Assembly: GCA_038230515.1 (NCBI GenBank)
Contig: JBBRND010000006.1
Span: 62,001 to 126,000 of the forward strand
DNA length: 64,000 bases
Origin: JAPLDB01 sp038230515
Lineage (GTDB): Bacteria; Bacteroidota; Bacteroidia; AKYH767-A; 2013-40CM-41-45
Reading direction: 5' to 3'
Shown: one piece after another, positions 8,012-16,000 of the stretch
How the letters are laid out: every line of letters starts with the position of its first letter
Numbering within the stretch: the stretch's first letter is position 1
Notes under the pieces: generated by a model
Told to the model about the DNA's origin: nothing
The model's database searches: none
What the model saw: only the letters and a program-made list of their open reading frames with translations
Translations under genes and position numbers: made by a program

Positions 8012-8934
8012 TCTTCTCTATTAATTGGAGTGCGCTCAGCAACAATGGTTTTGTATTCCTTCGCTTTGTTATTGAGTAAAGTAAGATCTGGATCAATGAA
8101 TGTTTTTCCACCAAACATTCCTCCTTTACGGTAAAAACTCCATCCGAATTGATTTTCTTCAGTGCCCGAATGATCGAATGGTGTCTCTGGAAATTTGTAA
8201 TTGTAGTCGTTGATAAATTTGTAAAACACAAAACCAAATTCAATATCGAAAGGTGCTTTTATCTGGAAACTTGATTTCACTTTATCGTCTGAATTTTTTG
8301 CCACTTCAAGTTCAATTACTGAAAGTTTGTCGGGGTTGATATTGTCAAGGTCGCGCTGAACCTGCATTCTGGGGTACGTCCATATTTTGAAAACAGGGTT
8401 CGGTATTTGAAGGTAGCGGGCAAAGGTGTCAATGATAATAAACGGAATGTAAAACATGAGCAGTCCACCAGCCATGGAAGCCCCTATCTCCATGTTGGAT
8501 AAATTGGCTGATGCCTGTATGAGTTTTCTTACAAGTGTTAATCCTTGTCGTATTTTTAGAATGCTCATCAACTCGGTGAAAAAATTAAATGAGTAAGCAA
8601 AGAAGATTGCTGTAAGAGAAATTAACATCGTAGTGTAGAGGTATTTCGAAAAATCAGGACGAAAAAAAACTTTTTCGTAGTTCTTTCTGTAATCAAAATA
8701 AAACCATACGGCTATTGCAATGCAATACGCCTGAAAAAAAATGAGCAGAGGCACCGAGCCCGTAAACCGAAGGATATAGCCGGTAAAAGAGGGGAGAAAA
8801 AGAATAAAAACAAAGAAAAAAAAGTTTTTCAGAAACGATTTTACCTTCAATTTATCGTTGCCGAAGTTTACTCCTGTAAACACTACTGTGGAAACAATAA
8901 AAACGACAACGAGAAAGACAATAGTCCAAACCAT
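8008..8934 (-). CDS. tssN: Type VI secretion system membrane protein TssN
   Basis: TssN is a polytopic inner-membrane protein peculiar to the Bacteroidota type VI system. I place the start at ATG 8934 (MVWTIVFLVVVFIVSTVVF), which opens with a membrane helix. The frame extends 23 codons further upstream, but that part has no coding character. About five to six membrane segments fill residues 1-185. The C-terminal 120 residues are soluble, with PDKLSVIELEVAKN, FGFVFYKFINDYN and QFGWSFYRKGGMFGG, a motif-rich tail I associate with this family. It is the first gene of tssN-tssK-tssO-DUF3109. The gap to pyrH (about 285 bp, divergent) must hold the promoter. Confidence 0.8.
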   Translation of the reverse strand: MVWTIVFLVVVFIVSTVVFTGVNFGNDKLKVKSFLKNFFFFVFILFLPSFTGYILRFTGSVPLLIFFQAYCIAIAVWFYFDYRKNYEKVFFRPDFSKYLYTTMLISLTAIFFAYSFNFFTELMSILKIRQGLTLVRKLIQASANLSNMEIGASMAGGLLMFYIPFIIIDTFARYLQIPNPVFKIWTYPRMQVQRDLDNINPDKLSVIELEVAKNSDDKVKSSFQIKAPFDIEFGFVFYKFINDYNYKFPETPFDHSGTEENQFGWSFYRKGGMFGGKTFIDPDLTLLNNKAKEYKTIVAERTPINREE

Positions 8935-9191
8935 AGGGCAACGAAAATAGAGTAAATAACATTGACTGCAAAATGAGAAGTGAAAAAAATGCAGTTTGAC
9001 CAAATTTTTTTAAAAAAAAACTATCGATGGCTAAGAGTAGTAAAAAAAGTGAAACGCTGTTGTGGAAAAAATTTCGGATAATTTGTCCGACAACCAAAAC
9101 AAAGTCGTGTTTTTGGGTTTTAAACGTTAATGAATGGATGATAAAATTTTAATGAAGCGATTTGTAGATAATAAATTAAGTATTTTAATCC

Positions 9192-9199
9192 TAAATTCG
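9192..9199 (+). promoter_or_regulatory. Possible -7 box of pyrH
   Basis: TAAATTCG is one base away from the Bacteroidota -7 consensus TAnnTTTG and lies 20 bp before the pyrH start. No convincing -33 TTG is seen at the normal spacing, so this is tentative. Confidence 0.35.
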
Positions 9200-9219
9200 C
9201 ACCACAATTTTTTACAATA

Positions 9220-9930
9220 ATGAAATATAAACGGGTACTACTTAAATTGAGCGGAGAAGCGCTGATGGGGGAAAAAGAATTCGGGATTGATCACGATCGC
9301 CTTAAGCAGTATTCGAAAGACATCAAAGACATTGTTGATCTCGGCACGCAGGTAGCGGTGGTAATTGGCGGAGGAAATATTTTTCGCGGAGTCGGCAACG
9401 ATGCCGAAGATGTAATTGACCGCGTGCAGGGCGACTACATGGGAATGCTCGCCACTGTCATCAACAGCATGGCACTGCAAAGTGCATTGGAAAAAATGGG
9501 AGTGAACACTCGGCTTCAATCTGCTATAAAGATGGAACAGATTTGCGAACCCTACATCAAACGCAGAGCAGTGCGTCATCTTGAAAAAGGAAGATTGGTT
9601 ATTTTTGGCGCAGGCACCGGCAATCCGTATTTCACTACGGACACAGCGGCATCACTTCGTGCGATAGAAATAGAAGCCGATGTAATTCTGAAAGGCACAA
9701 GAGTGGATGGAATTTACAATGCCGATCCTGAAAAAGATAAAAGTGCCGTGAAGTACGACACCGTTTCATTTGATGAAGTGTATGAAAAAGGATTGAAGGT
9801 AATGGACATGACAGCGTTCACACTTTGCAAAGAGAACAACGTACCCATCATTGTATTCGATATGAATAAACCCGGCAACCTGTTGAATGTATTAGAAGGA
9901 AAGCATGTCGGAACACTCGTAGAAGTTTGA
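9220..9930 (+). CDS. pyrH: UMP kinase
   Basis: UMP kinase makes UDP from UMP and ATP in pyrimidine nucleotide synthesis. It is a cytoplasmic hexamer of the amino-acid-kinase fold. At 236 residues it has the normal length. Diagnostic segments are RVLLKLSGEALMG (5-17), VVIGGGNIFRG (phosphate-binding, about 47-57), GDYMGMLATVINSMALQ (UMP site, about 70-86), GAGTGNPYFTTDTAA (about 130-144) and GTRVDGIYNADPEKD (ATP site, about 162-176). It is followed 28 bp later by frr, a gene pair conserved across bacteria. The start is fixed by the MKYKRVLLKLSGEAL homology. Confidence 0.97.
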   Translation: MKYKRVLLKLSGEALMGEKEFGIDHDRLKQYSKDIKDIVDLGTQVAVVIGGGNIFRGVGNDAEDVIDRVQGDYMGMLATVINSMALQSALEKMGVNTRLQSAIKMEQICEPYIKRRAVRHLEKGRLVIFGAGTGNPYFTTDTAASLRAIEIEADVILKGTRVDGIYNADPEKDKSAVKYDTVSFDEVYEKGLKVMDMTAFTLCKENNVPIIVFDMNKPGNLLNVLEGKHVGTLVEV

Positions 9931-9958
9931 AAATATAAATCTCAAACCTAAAACCGTT

Positions 9959-10516
9959 ATGTTAGACGCAAACAAAGTATTGAACGAAACAAAATCGCAC
10001 ATGCAAAAAGCGATTGATCATCTCGAAGTCGAGCTTACAAAAGTTCGGGCAGGTCGCGCCAACCCAAGCATGGTTGAAAGTGTGATGGTAGATTATTACG
10101 GATCTATGATGCCACTCAGCCAGGTTTCAAATGTGAGCACATCCGATGCACGCACCATTATGATTCAGCCGTGGGAAAAATCAATGCTCGTTCCCATTGA
10201 GAAAGCGATACAGGCAGCCAACCTCGGCTTCAATCCGCAGAATGACGGAGTTGTAATTCGTATTTCCGTTCCCCAACTTACCGAAGAGCGCAGAAAAGAT
10301 TTGGTGAAGAAAGCAAGAGCTGAAGCTGAACATGCAAAAGTTGGCATCCGCAACCACAGGCGCGAATCAAATGAACTCATCAAGCGCGACAGCAAAGGGC
10401 TTCCGGAAGATCAGGTAAAGGGATTGGAAGCAAACATTCAGAAGATGACCGATCAGTTTATCACTACTGTTGATAAACATCTCGAAGCAAAAGAAAAAGA
10501 GATTATGACGGTTTAA
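9959..10516 (+). CDS. frr: Ribosome recycling factor
   Basis: Ribosome recycling factor, with EF-G, splits the post-termination ribosome. The 185 residues match the family length. Segments VELTKVRAGRANPSMVESVMVDYYG (about 24-48), PWEKSMLVPIEKAIQAANLG and LTEERRKDLVKKARAEAE are characteristic of the three-helix bundle and its beta domain. It forms an operon with pyrH. The reading frame ends in a hairpin region whose T-run faces the other strand, so rightward termination there would be weak. Confidence 0.97.
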   Translation: MLDANKVLNETKSHMQKAIDHLEVELTKVRAGRANPSMVESVMVDYYGSMMPLSQVSNVSTSDARTIMIQPWEKSMLVPIEKAIQAANLGFNPQNDGVVIRISVPQLTEERRKDLVKKARAEAEHAKVGIRNHRRESNELIKRDSKGLPEDQVKGLEANIQKMTDQFITTVDKHLEAKEKEIMTV

Positions 10517-10524
10517 TAAAAAAA

Positions 10525-10550
10525 CAACCCCGGTTTGTGGCCGGGGCTGA
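10525..10550 (-). terminator. GC-rich hairpin after frr, T-run on the minus strand
   Basis: CCCCGG (10528-10533) pairs with CCGGGG (10541-10546). On the minus strand it is followed by GGTTGTTTTTTTATT, a good terminator for leftward transcripts coming from the WD40 gene. On the plus strand there is no U-run. Confidence 0.55.
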
Positions 10551-10700
10551 TCAACAATTCAAAAATTACTTAACTTAAAACTTAACATGAAACAGTACCT
10601 CTAACGCAGGCACATTTCAGAAAGTTTCATCATAACTAAAGATTTTTTTCTTTTCAATTTGATCTGGTTGTTTTTCAGAGTTATCTTTATCAAAGTAAGA

Positions 10701-10728
10701 ATTCGTAATTTCGTATTGATTCGTTATT
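10701..10728. repeat. Heptanucleotide tandem repeat before tRNA-Thr
   Basis: Four 7-bp units (ATTCGTA, ATTTCGT, ATTGATT, CGTTATT) end 7 bp before the tRNA. This is the reverse-complement orientation of the AATAACG type found before tRNA-Arg. Confidence 0.55.
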
Positions 10729-10735
10729 CGCACCT

Positions 10736-10809
10736 GCCAATGTAGCTCAGCTGGCCAGAGCGGTTGTTTCGTAAACAACAGGTCCCCGGTTCGATTCCGG
10801 GCATTGGCT
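10736..10809 (+). tRNA. tRNA-Thr (anticodon CGT)
   Basis: The acceptor stem GCCAATG/CATTGGC is perfect. The anticodon stem GTTGT/ACAAC holds the loop TTCGTAA with anticodon CGT. The T arm is CCCGG TTCGATT CCGGG. The discriminator is T, and CCA is not encoded. It lies in the gap between frr and the convergent WD40 gene. Confidence 0.95.
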
Positions 10810-10857
10810 CAAGAAGATTTCTGGTTTGATGTTTATAGTTTGGGGTTGAAGACCCCA

Positions 10858-11781
10858 TCAGGAATTTATTTTCCAGACACAAACCGCGCGGTCATCTCCG
10901 GCAGAAATCAGAAAATGATTCTCCAGCCAAAGAACATTGTTCACCGAGTTGAGATGCGCGTTGTGTTTTTCTTTGTCAAGGCGCTGAAGGATTTCGAAAG
11001 TTGCAGCGTCCCAGATTTTTACAGTCTTGTCCCTGCTGGCAGTGGCGAAATATTTTTGATCAGGCGAAAAAGAAAATCCGTACAGCGCATAGTTATGTGC
11101 AGGAATGGATTTTATGAGCGAAAAATTTTCTGTACTCCATATTTTCATGTGCGCATCGCGACCACCGCTTAATAAATAATTATCTTCAGGACGAAAGCAG
11201 ACACAGTTAACCGAAAGTTGATGCGCTTCAATACGGTGAAACTCTCTCATGGAAATTACATCGAAGATTCTGATGGTTCCGTCACCACAGCCGACAGCCA
11301 GAACCGAATGATCTTTATTCAAAGAAATACTCCTCACTTTTTCGTTGCAGAGTTTGATATTATAGAGCAATGTAAAATCATTCAACGACCAGACAGAAAT
11401 ATTTCCCTCCCCTGTTGCAGCAAAAATCTTTTTATGTTGAAATGAATATTGCAGATTAAACAACTGGCTTTTATGAAATGCAATGTTGCGTACTTCCTTT
11501 CGAGTGGAAAGATCAACAACATGAATTGCTCCGGCAGAAGTACCGATCAGCATTTCATTTTTTTCTTTGATATAAAGCAACGAGTAAACAATTGCTCCAA
11601 CGTTTACCAACGCTTTTGCAGGTTCATCTTTTTCCAGATCCCATTCAGCCACAATCTTATCTCCGCTTCCTGAGAAAAATTTATTTGCCTCGGGAGAATT
11701 CTCCAATGCATACACGGGACCTTCATGTCCTTTGAAGGTGTAAGTTTTTTCTACGGTGATTTTATTTTTAGAAGTACTCAT
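10858..11781 (-). CDS. WD40 repeat protein
   Basis: A 307-residue cytoplasmic protein made of seven WD40 blades, enough for one closed beta-propeller. The clearest repeats are TFKGHEGPVYALENSPEANKF at the N-terminus, HRIEAHQLSVNCVCFRP, SIPAHNYALYGFSFSPDQ and DKTVKIWDAATF, and the last strand ISAGDDRAVCVWKI closes the ring. Blades 2-4 are degenerate. WD40 propellers are scaffolds for protein-protein contacts and have no enzymatic role. It follows a radical SAM gene in the same direction by 50 bp, in which a short palindromic repeat lies, so cotranscription is possible but not certain. Confidence 0.88.
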   Translation of the reverse strand: MSTSKNKITVEKTYTFKGHEGPVYALENSPEANKFFSGSGDKIVAEWDLEKDEPAKALVNVGAIVYSLLYIKEKNEMLIGTSAGAIHVVDLSTRKEVRNIAFHKSQLFNLQYSFQHKKIFAATGEGNISVWSLNDFTLLYNIKLCNEKVRSISLNKDHSVLAVGCGDGTIRIFDVISMREFHRIEAHQLSVNCVCFRPEDNYLLSGGRDAHMKIWSTENFSLIKSIPAHNYALYGFSFSPDQKYFATASRDKTVKIWDAATFEILQRLDKEKHNAHLNSVNNVLWLENHFLISAGDDRAVCVWKINS

Positions 11782-11798
11782 TGGGTTTTGGATTTACT

Positions 11799-11817
11799 CC
11801 TTCTCCTTTGGAGAAGG
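11799..11817. repeat. Short palindromic intergenic repeat
   Basis: CCTTCTCC and GGAGAAGG form a perfect 8-bp stem around TTT, followed by CTGGAATGAGGC. This looks like the dispersed 'CTTTGGAGAAGG' intergenic palindromes seen in many bacteria. It may also act as a weak terminator. Confidence 0.5.
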
Positions 11818-11831
11818 CTGGAATGAGGCGT

Positions 11832-12854
11832 TCATGCCCACACTTTAGTACCCTCCGTACAATTCGTACAGATGTCAATCTTGGACCGGCTCGTCAAAAG
11901 ATTTTTCCTGAATTCATGATACGCATCTCCGAACCAGATTTCTTTAAATGATTTTTGCTTCAAGCTGCCGAGCGCGTGAGAAGCATCTTTATCAAAGCAG
12001 CATGGCACAACTGTTCCGTCCCATGTAAGTACACATGAGTGCCACATCTTCCAGCAGTGGTTCAGCAAATTATTTTTAATGCTCCACTTTCCTTCAGCGT
12101 TTTTTTTGTAGCGCGAATATTTATCAATAGTCGGAATGAGATCATTCCCGTTTTCAAAATCATACACCTGAGCTGTCTTGAACGCCACTTCATCAACGCC
12201 CATTTCTTTGGCAATTTTTTTCAGATCATTTACCTGATGCTCATTTTGGCGCACAACGAGATATTGAAAAATTGTATGAGGTGTTTTTGATTTGAGTTCT
12301 TTCTTCCATTTTATAATGTTTCGCGTTCCTTCCAGAACTTTTTCAAGCGAACCGCCAATGCGGTATTGTTCATACACATCCTGCGTGGTGCCATCAATGG
12401 AAATAATCAAACGATCCAATCCAGATTCAACAGTTCGCTTTGCATTTTCATCATTGAGATAATGCGCGTTGGTGGAAGTGGCTGTGTAAATATTTTTTGA
12501 AGAAGCATACTCAACCATATTCAGAAAGTCCGGATTGAGATATGGCTCACCCTGGAAATAAAAAATGAGATACAGGAGATGAGAAGAAAGTTCATCAATC
12601 GTTTTCTCGAAAAAATTTTTGTCGAGCATTCCTGTAGGTCTTGAAAAAGAACGCAAACCACTCGGACATTCAGGACAACGAAGGTTGCAGGAAGTAGTCG
12701 GCTCAATTGCAATTGAAACGGGTAATCCTTTTTGCTGAGGCAACCCTGTTATCCGAGAATAATAAAAACTGCCAAGTACCTTAGCGGCATTTACCGCTTT
12801 ACTTATGTTTAGTTTCGAGAGTATGTTGAAAAGATCGCGGGGATTGGTATTCAT
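11832..12854 (-). CDS. Radical SAM/SPASM domain protein
   Basis: A 340-residue radical SAM enzyme. The [4Fe-4S] cluster that cleaves S-adenosylmethionine is bound by CNLRCPEC (Cys 56, 60, 63). The core barrel continues through FYFQGEPYLNP (the GGEP-equivalent motif), TSTNAHYL and RLIISIDGTTQDVYEQYRIGG. The C-terminal SPASM region with CWKMWHSCVLTWDGTVVPCC and ICTNCTEG can bind one or two further clusters. SPASM proteins modify peptides or act in cofactor or cell-envelope synthesis. No peptide precursor gene is seen beside it, so the substrate is unknown. Relatives occur next to glycan or lipid genes in Bacteroidota, but this is no guide here. Confidence 0.88.
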   Translation of the reverse strand: MNTNPRDLFNILSKLNISKAVNAAKVLGSFYYSRITGLPQQKGLPVSIAIEPTTSCNLRCPECPSGLRSFSRPTGMLDKNFFEKTIDELSSHLLYLIFYFQGEPYLNPDFLNMVEYASSKNIYTATSTNAHYLNDENAKRTVESGLDRLIISIDGTTQDVYEQYRIGGSLEKVLEGTRNIIKWKKELKSKTPHTIFQYLVVRQNEHQVNDLKKIAKEMGVDEVAFKTAQVYDFENGNDLIPTIDKYSRYKKNAEGKWSIKNNLLNHCWKMWHSCVLTWDGTVVPCCFDKDASHALGSLKQKSFKEIWFGDAYHEFRKNLLTSRSKIDICTNCTEGTKVWA

Positions 12855-13027
12855 TCTATCTGCAAAAGTGCATACAATATCTGAACTGGTAAGGGATACA
12901 GCATATATAAAGTCATTATTTTTTGTTCATTGATCGCTCCTCGCGATTTTTTTTTCTGTTCATAATTATCATTTGTTTTCACTCTGAGAATTGAGCATCT
13001 GAGTACTTTAGAAACCTTTTAGAATTC

Positions 13028-16000
13028 ATGAGAAATTTTTTCGCATTCACTGTTGTCTTTCTTTTCGCTGTAATTGCAAAGGCACAGGACAACTGTTCGA
13101 ATGCCACACCACTTTGTGCGAACAACACGATTGCTTCAACAACTTTCGGAGCAACCACTGCTGTGAATGATCCTGCGCTTAGTTGCGGTGACCTTACCGT
13201 GAACAACAGCGTGTGGTACATTGTTACCGCAATCACTACAGGAACGTGTACGGTCACAGTCGGTCAGATAAATAACAACCCAGGATTGGAAATGGAAGTT
13301 TACAGCGGTTCATGTGGATCGTTCGTAACAACAGGTGCATGTAATTCGGCAAATGGTCCGGGCGGTTCTATGAATGTAACGTTTGCTGTGATTGCAGGGG
13401 GAACTTACTACGTGATGGTTGATGGTGCATCGGGAAATCAGGAAGCATTTACAATTCTCGCAACATCAGCTACCAACTCTATCATAGGGCGACCCCAGCC
13501 AAGTTTTATTCCAAGTACTTTTTCAGGTTGCGCTCCGCTTTCGGTTTTGCTTCAGAATACATCTACAATAAGTGGCGGTAGTAACATTACTTATCAGTGG
13601 AGGATTGATGGTGGAGGTTATATCTATGCAACTGGGAATGACACTACCATTGTTTTTGCAACTACAGGAAGTCATACTATTGATCTGAAAATTTGCAATG
13701 CTGAATGTGGGTGTGCATCTACAACTCAATTCATTGATGTGGAACATTTGGTTGGAAGTATTGTTCCACCAACAAATATTTGCGAAGGTTCTAACGTTGA
13801 CTTTGGAGGTGATGCGCAATATCTTCCTGATCCACCTTTCACTCCCGTAAATATTGTTTCGTGGGATTGGAACTTTGGTGATCCCGGATCGGGAGCGAAC
13901 AATACTGCAAGTGGTCAAAATGTTCAACACGCTTTTTCTGACAGCGGAATTTTTTTAGTAACGCTTATTGTGGTAAGTGCAGATTGCGGAATTGATACAG
14001 TGACAACAATCGTTCATGTAAATCCAAAACCTACAGTGAGTGCAGGAACAGATCAGGTTATTTGTGAAAATGATGATGCAACATTAGTTGCAGTTGTAAC
14101 GAATGCATTATCGCCTGTTGTTTATCAATGGACAGGTATGGGAATTTTTTCATGTGATACTTGTTCAACAAATATTGTTAGTGGATTGCCAGCCGGTGGT
14201 CCTTACAATATTTCAATTCACATTGATGATGCAAATGGATGTTCGGCTGATTCATCAGCAAACATCACTGTAAATCCAAAACCCGTTGTTGATTTGGGAA
14301 ACGATACAATCGTTTGCAGATTTTCATCTCTTCAACTGAATGCAAACGTCACTACGGGAAATCCCCCATTTAGATATTCGTGGTTTCCTCTAGCAGGATT
14401 GAATGATTCAACGGTGCATAATCCTGTTGCGTTTATTGTGGCACCAACAACTTATTGTGTAATTATTCAAGATTCAATCGGCTGCACATCAGATACAACT
14501 TGCATTAACATTGACGTGCATCCGCAGCCCGCGCTGTCTTCATCACCCGGAGTTTTATGCGCCACCGATCCTAACCCGCAAACAACTTTTTCCGTACTTG
14601 GTGCCGGAGCAGGATCAACTTATTCGTGGATATTGTCACCAAATTATTCTTTGATTATCGGAGCGAATGTGGATTCCTCAACTGTCACAACAACATTTCC
14701 CACAGGCGTTGCAGCTACTTACAATTTCACCTGTGTTGTTACTGACGGAGTAACAGGTTGCCGCGACACTGTTTACTCTTCGTATCAGATTATTTCAGGA
14801 TTAAATATGGTGGTGAATATTCCAACACAAATGTGTTTGGGAATTCCTACAACAATTTCTGCAAGCGGAGCGAATACGTATGTGTGGAGTGCGTCACCTT
14901 CTTATCTGTTTGTTGATTCAACACTTGCGACAGAATTAGTTTCGCCAATCGTAACAACAACTTTCACTGTTACAGGAACTGTGGGTACGTGCACACAAGC
15001 AGTTTCAGGAACAATGAATGTTTACCCGCGACCAACGATTACAGTTTCAAATGACACAACCGTTTGTCCGAATACTCCGGTACAGATTTTTTCAAATGCA
15101 TCCGGAGGAACACCTCCCTATTTTTATGCATGGTCTCCCTCAACAGGATTGAATGATTCTCTTTTACAAAATCCGATTGCAACAATCAATGCAACTGTAA
15201 CATATTGCGCAGCCGTGATTGATATTCATTCCTGCTTCAGCGACAGTCAATGCGTTTGGCTGAATGTATTGCAGGTACCAACTATTTCTTCTGCTCCTTC
15301 AACGTTGTGCGCAACCACTCCGAATCCGCAAACTGTTTTCACTGTGAACGGTGCATCAGCAGGATCAACATACAGTTGGATTTCTTCGGCTGATTATTCT
15401 CTCATTACTTCTGCAACTATTGATTCATCATCCGTTACAATTTCTCTTCCTCCAAATTCAACAGCAACTTATTTTTTCTCGGTTTCAGTAACCGATGCTG
15501 TAACCGGCTGCACAAATATTCTTTCGCAAACATTTACGATGACTCCCGGATTGAACATGACTGTAAGCGGAGCAAATTCTTTTTGCGAAGGCGATTCGGT
15601 TACGCTTACTGTAAGCGGTGCATTATTGTATGTGTGGACTGCATCTCCATCCTATTCTTTTGCTGATTCTTCTTCTGCAACTCAAACTGTTTCTCCTGTC
15701 GTAACAACTTTCTTCTCTATAACAGGAACTGTGGCAGGTTGCACGCAGGTAATTATTGATACGGTAACTGTAAATGCAAAACCCGTTGCTGTTGCTTCTC
15801 CTATTCCATTATTCTGCGGATGCACAACTGTAAATCTTGCAGGAGGATTAAGCACTCCCGGAATGAATTATTCGTGGACGAGTGAGGGAGGAAATATAAT
15901 TACGAATGGTAATCAGGTTAATGCAACATCAGCAATTTGCACAAGCGATTCGTTTGTGCTGATCGTTATCGATCCTTCTACAGGATGTTCCGATGCAACA

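Noticed and set aside
8852..9097. Small leftward frame upstream of tssN
   Set aside because: It overlaps the real tssN start in another frame, is only a hydrophobic shadow and has no homologue I recognise.
10525..10550. Strong rightward terminator for pyrH-frr
   Set aside because: The hairpin has no U-run on the plus strand. The run is on the other side, so it is called for the minus strand.
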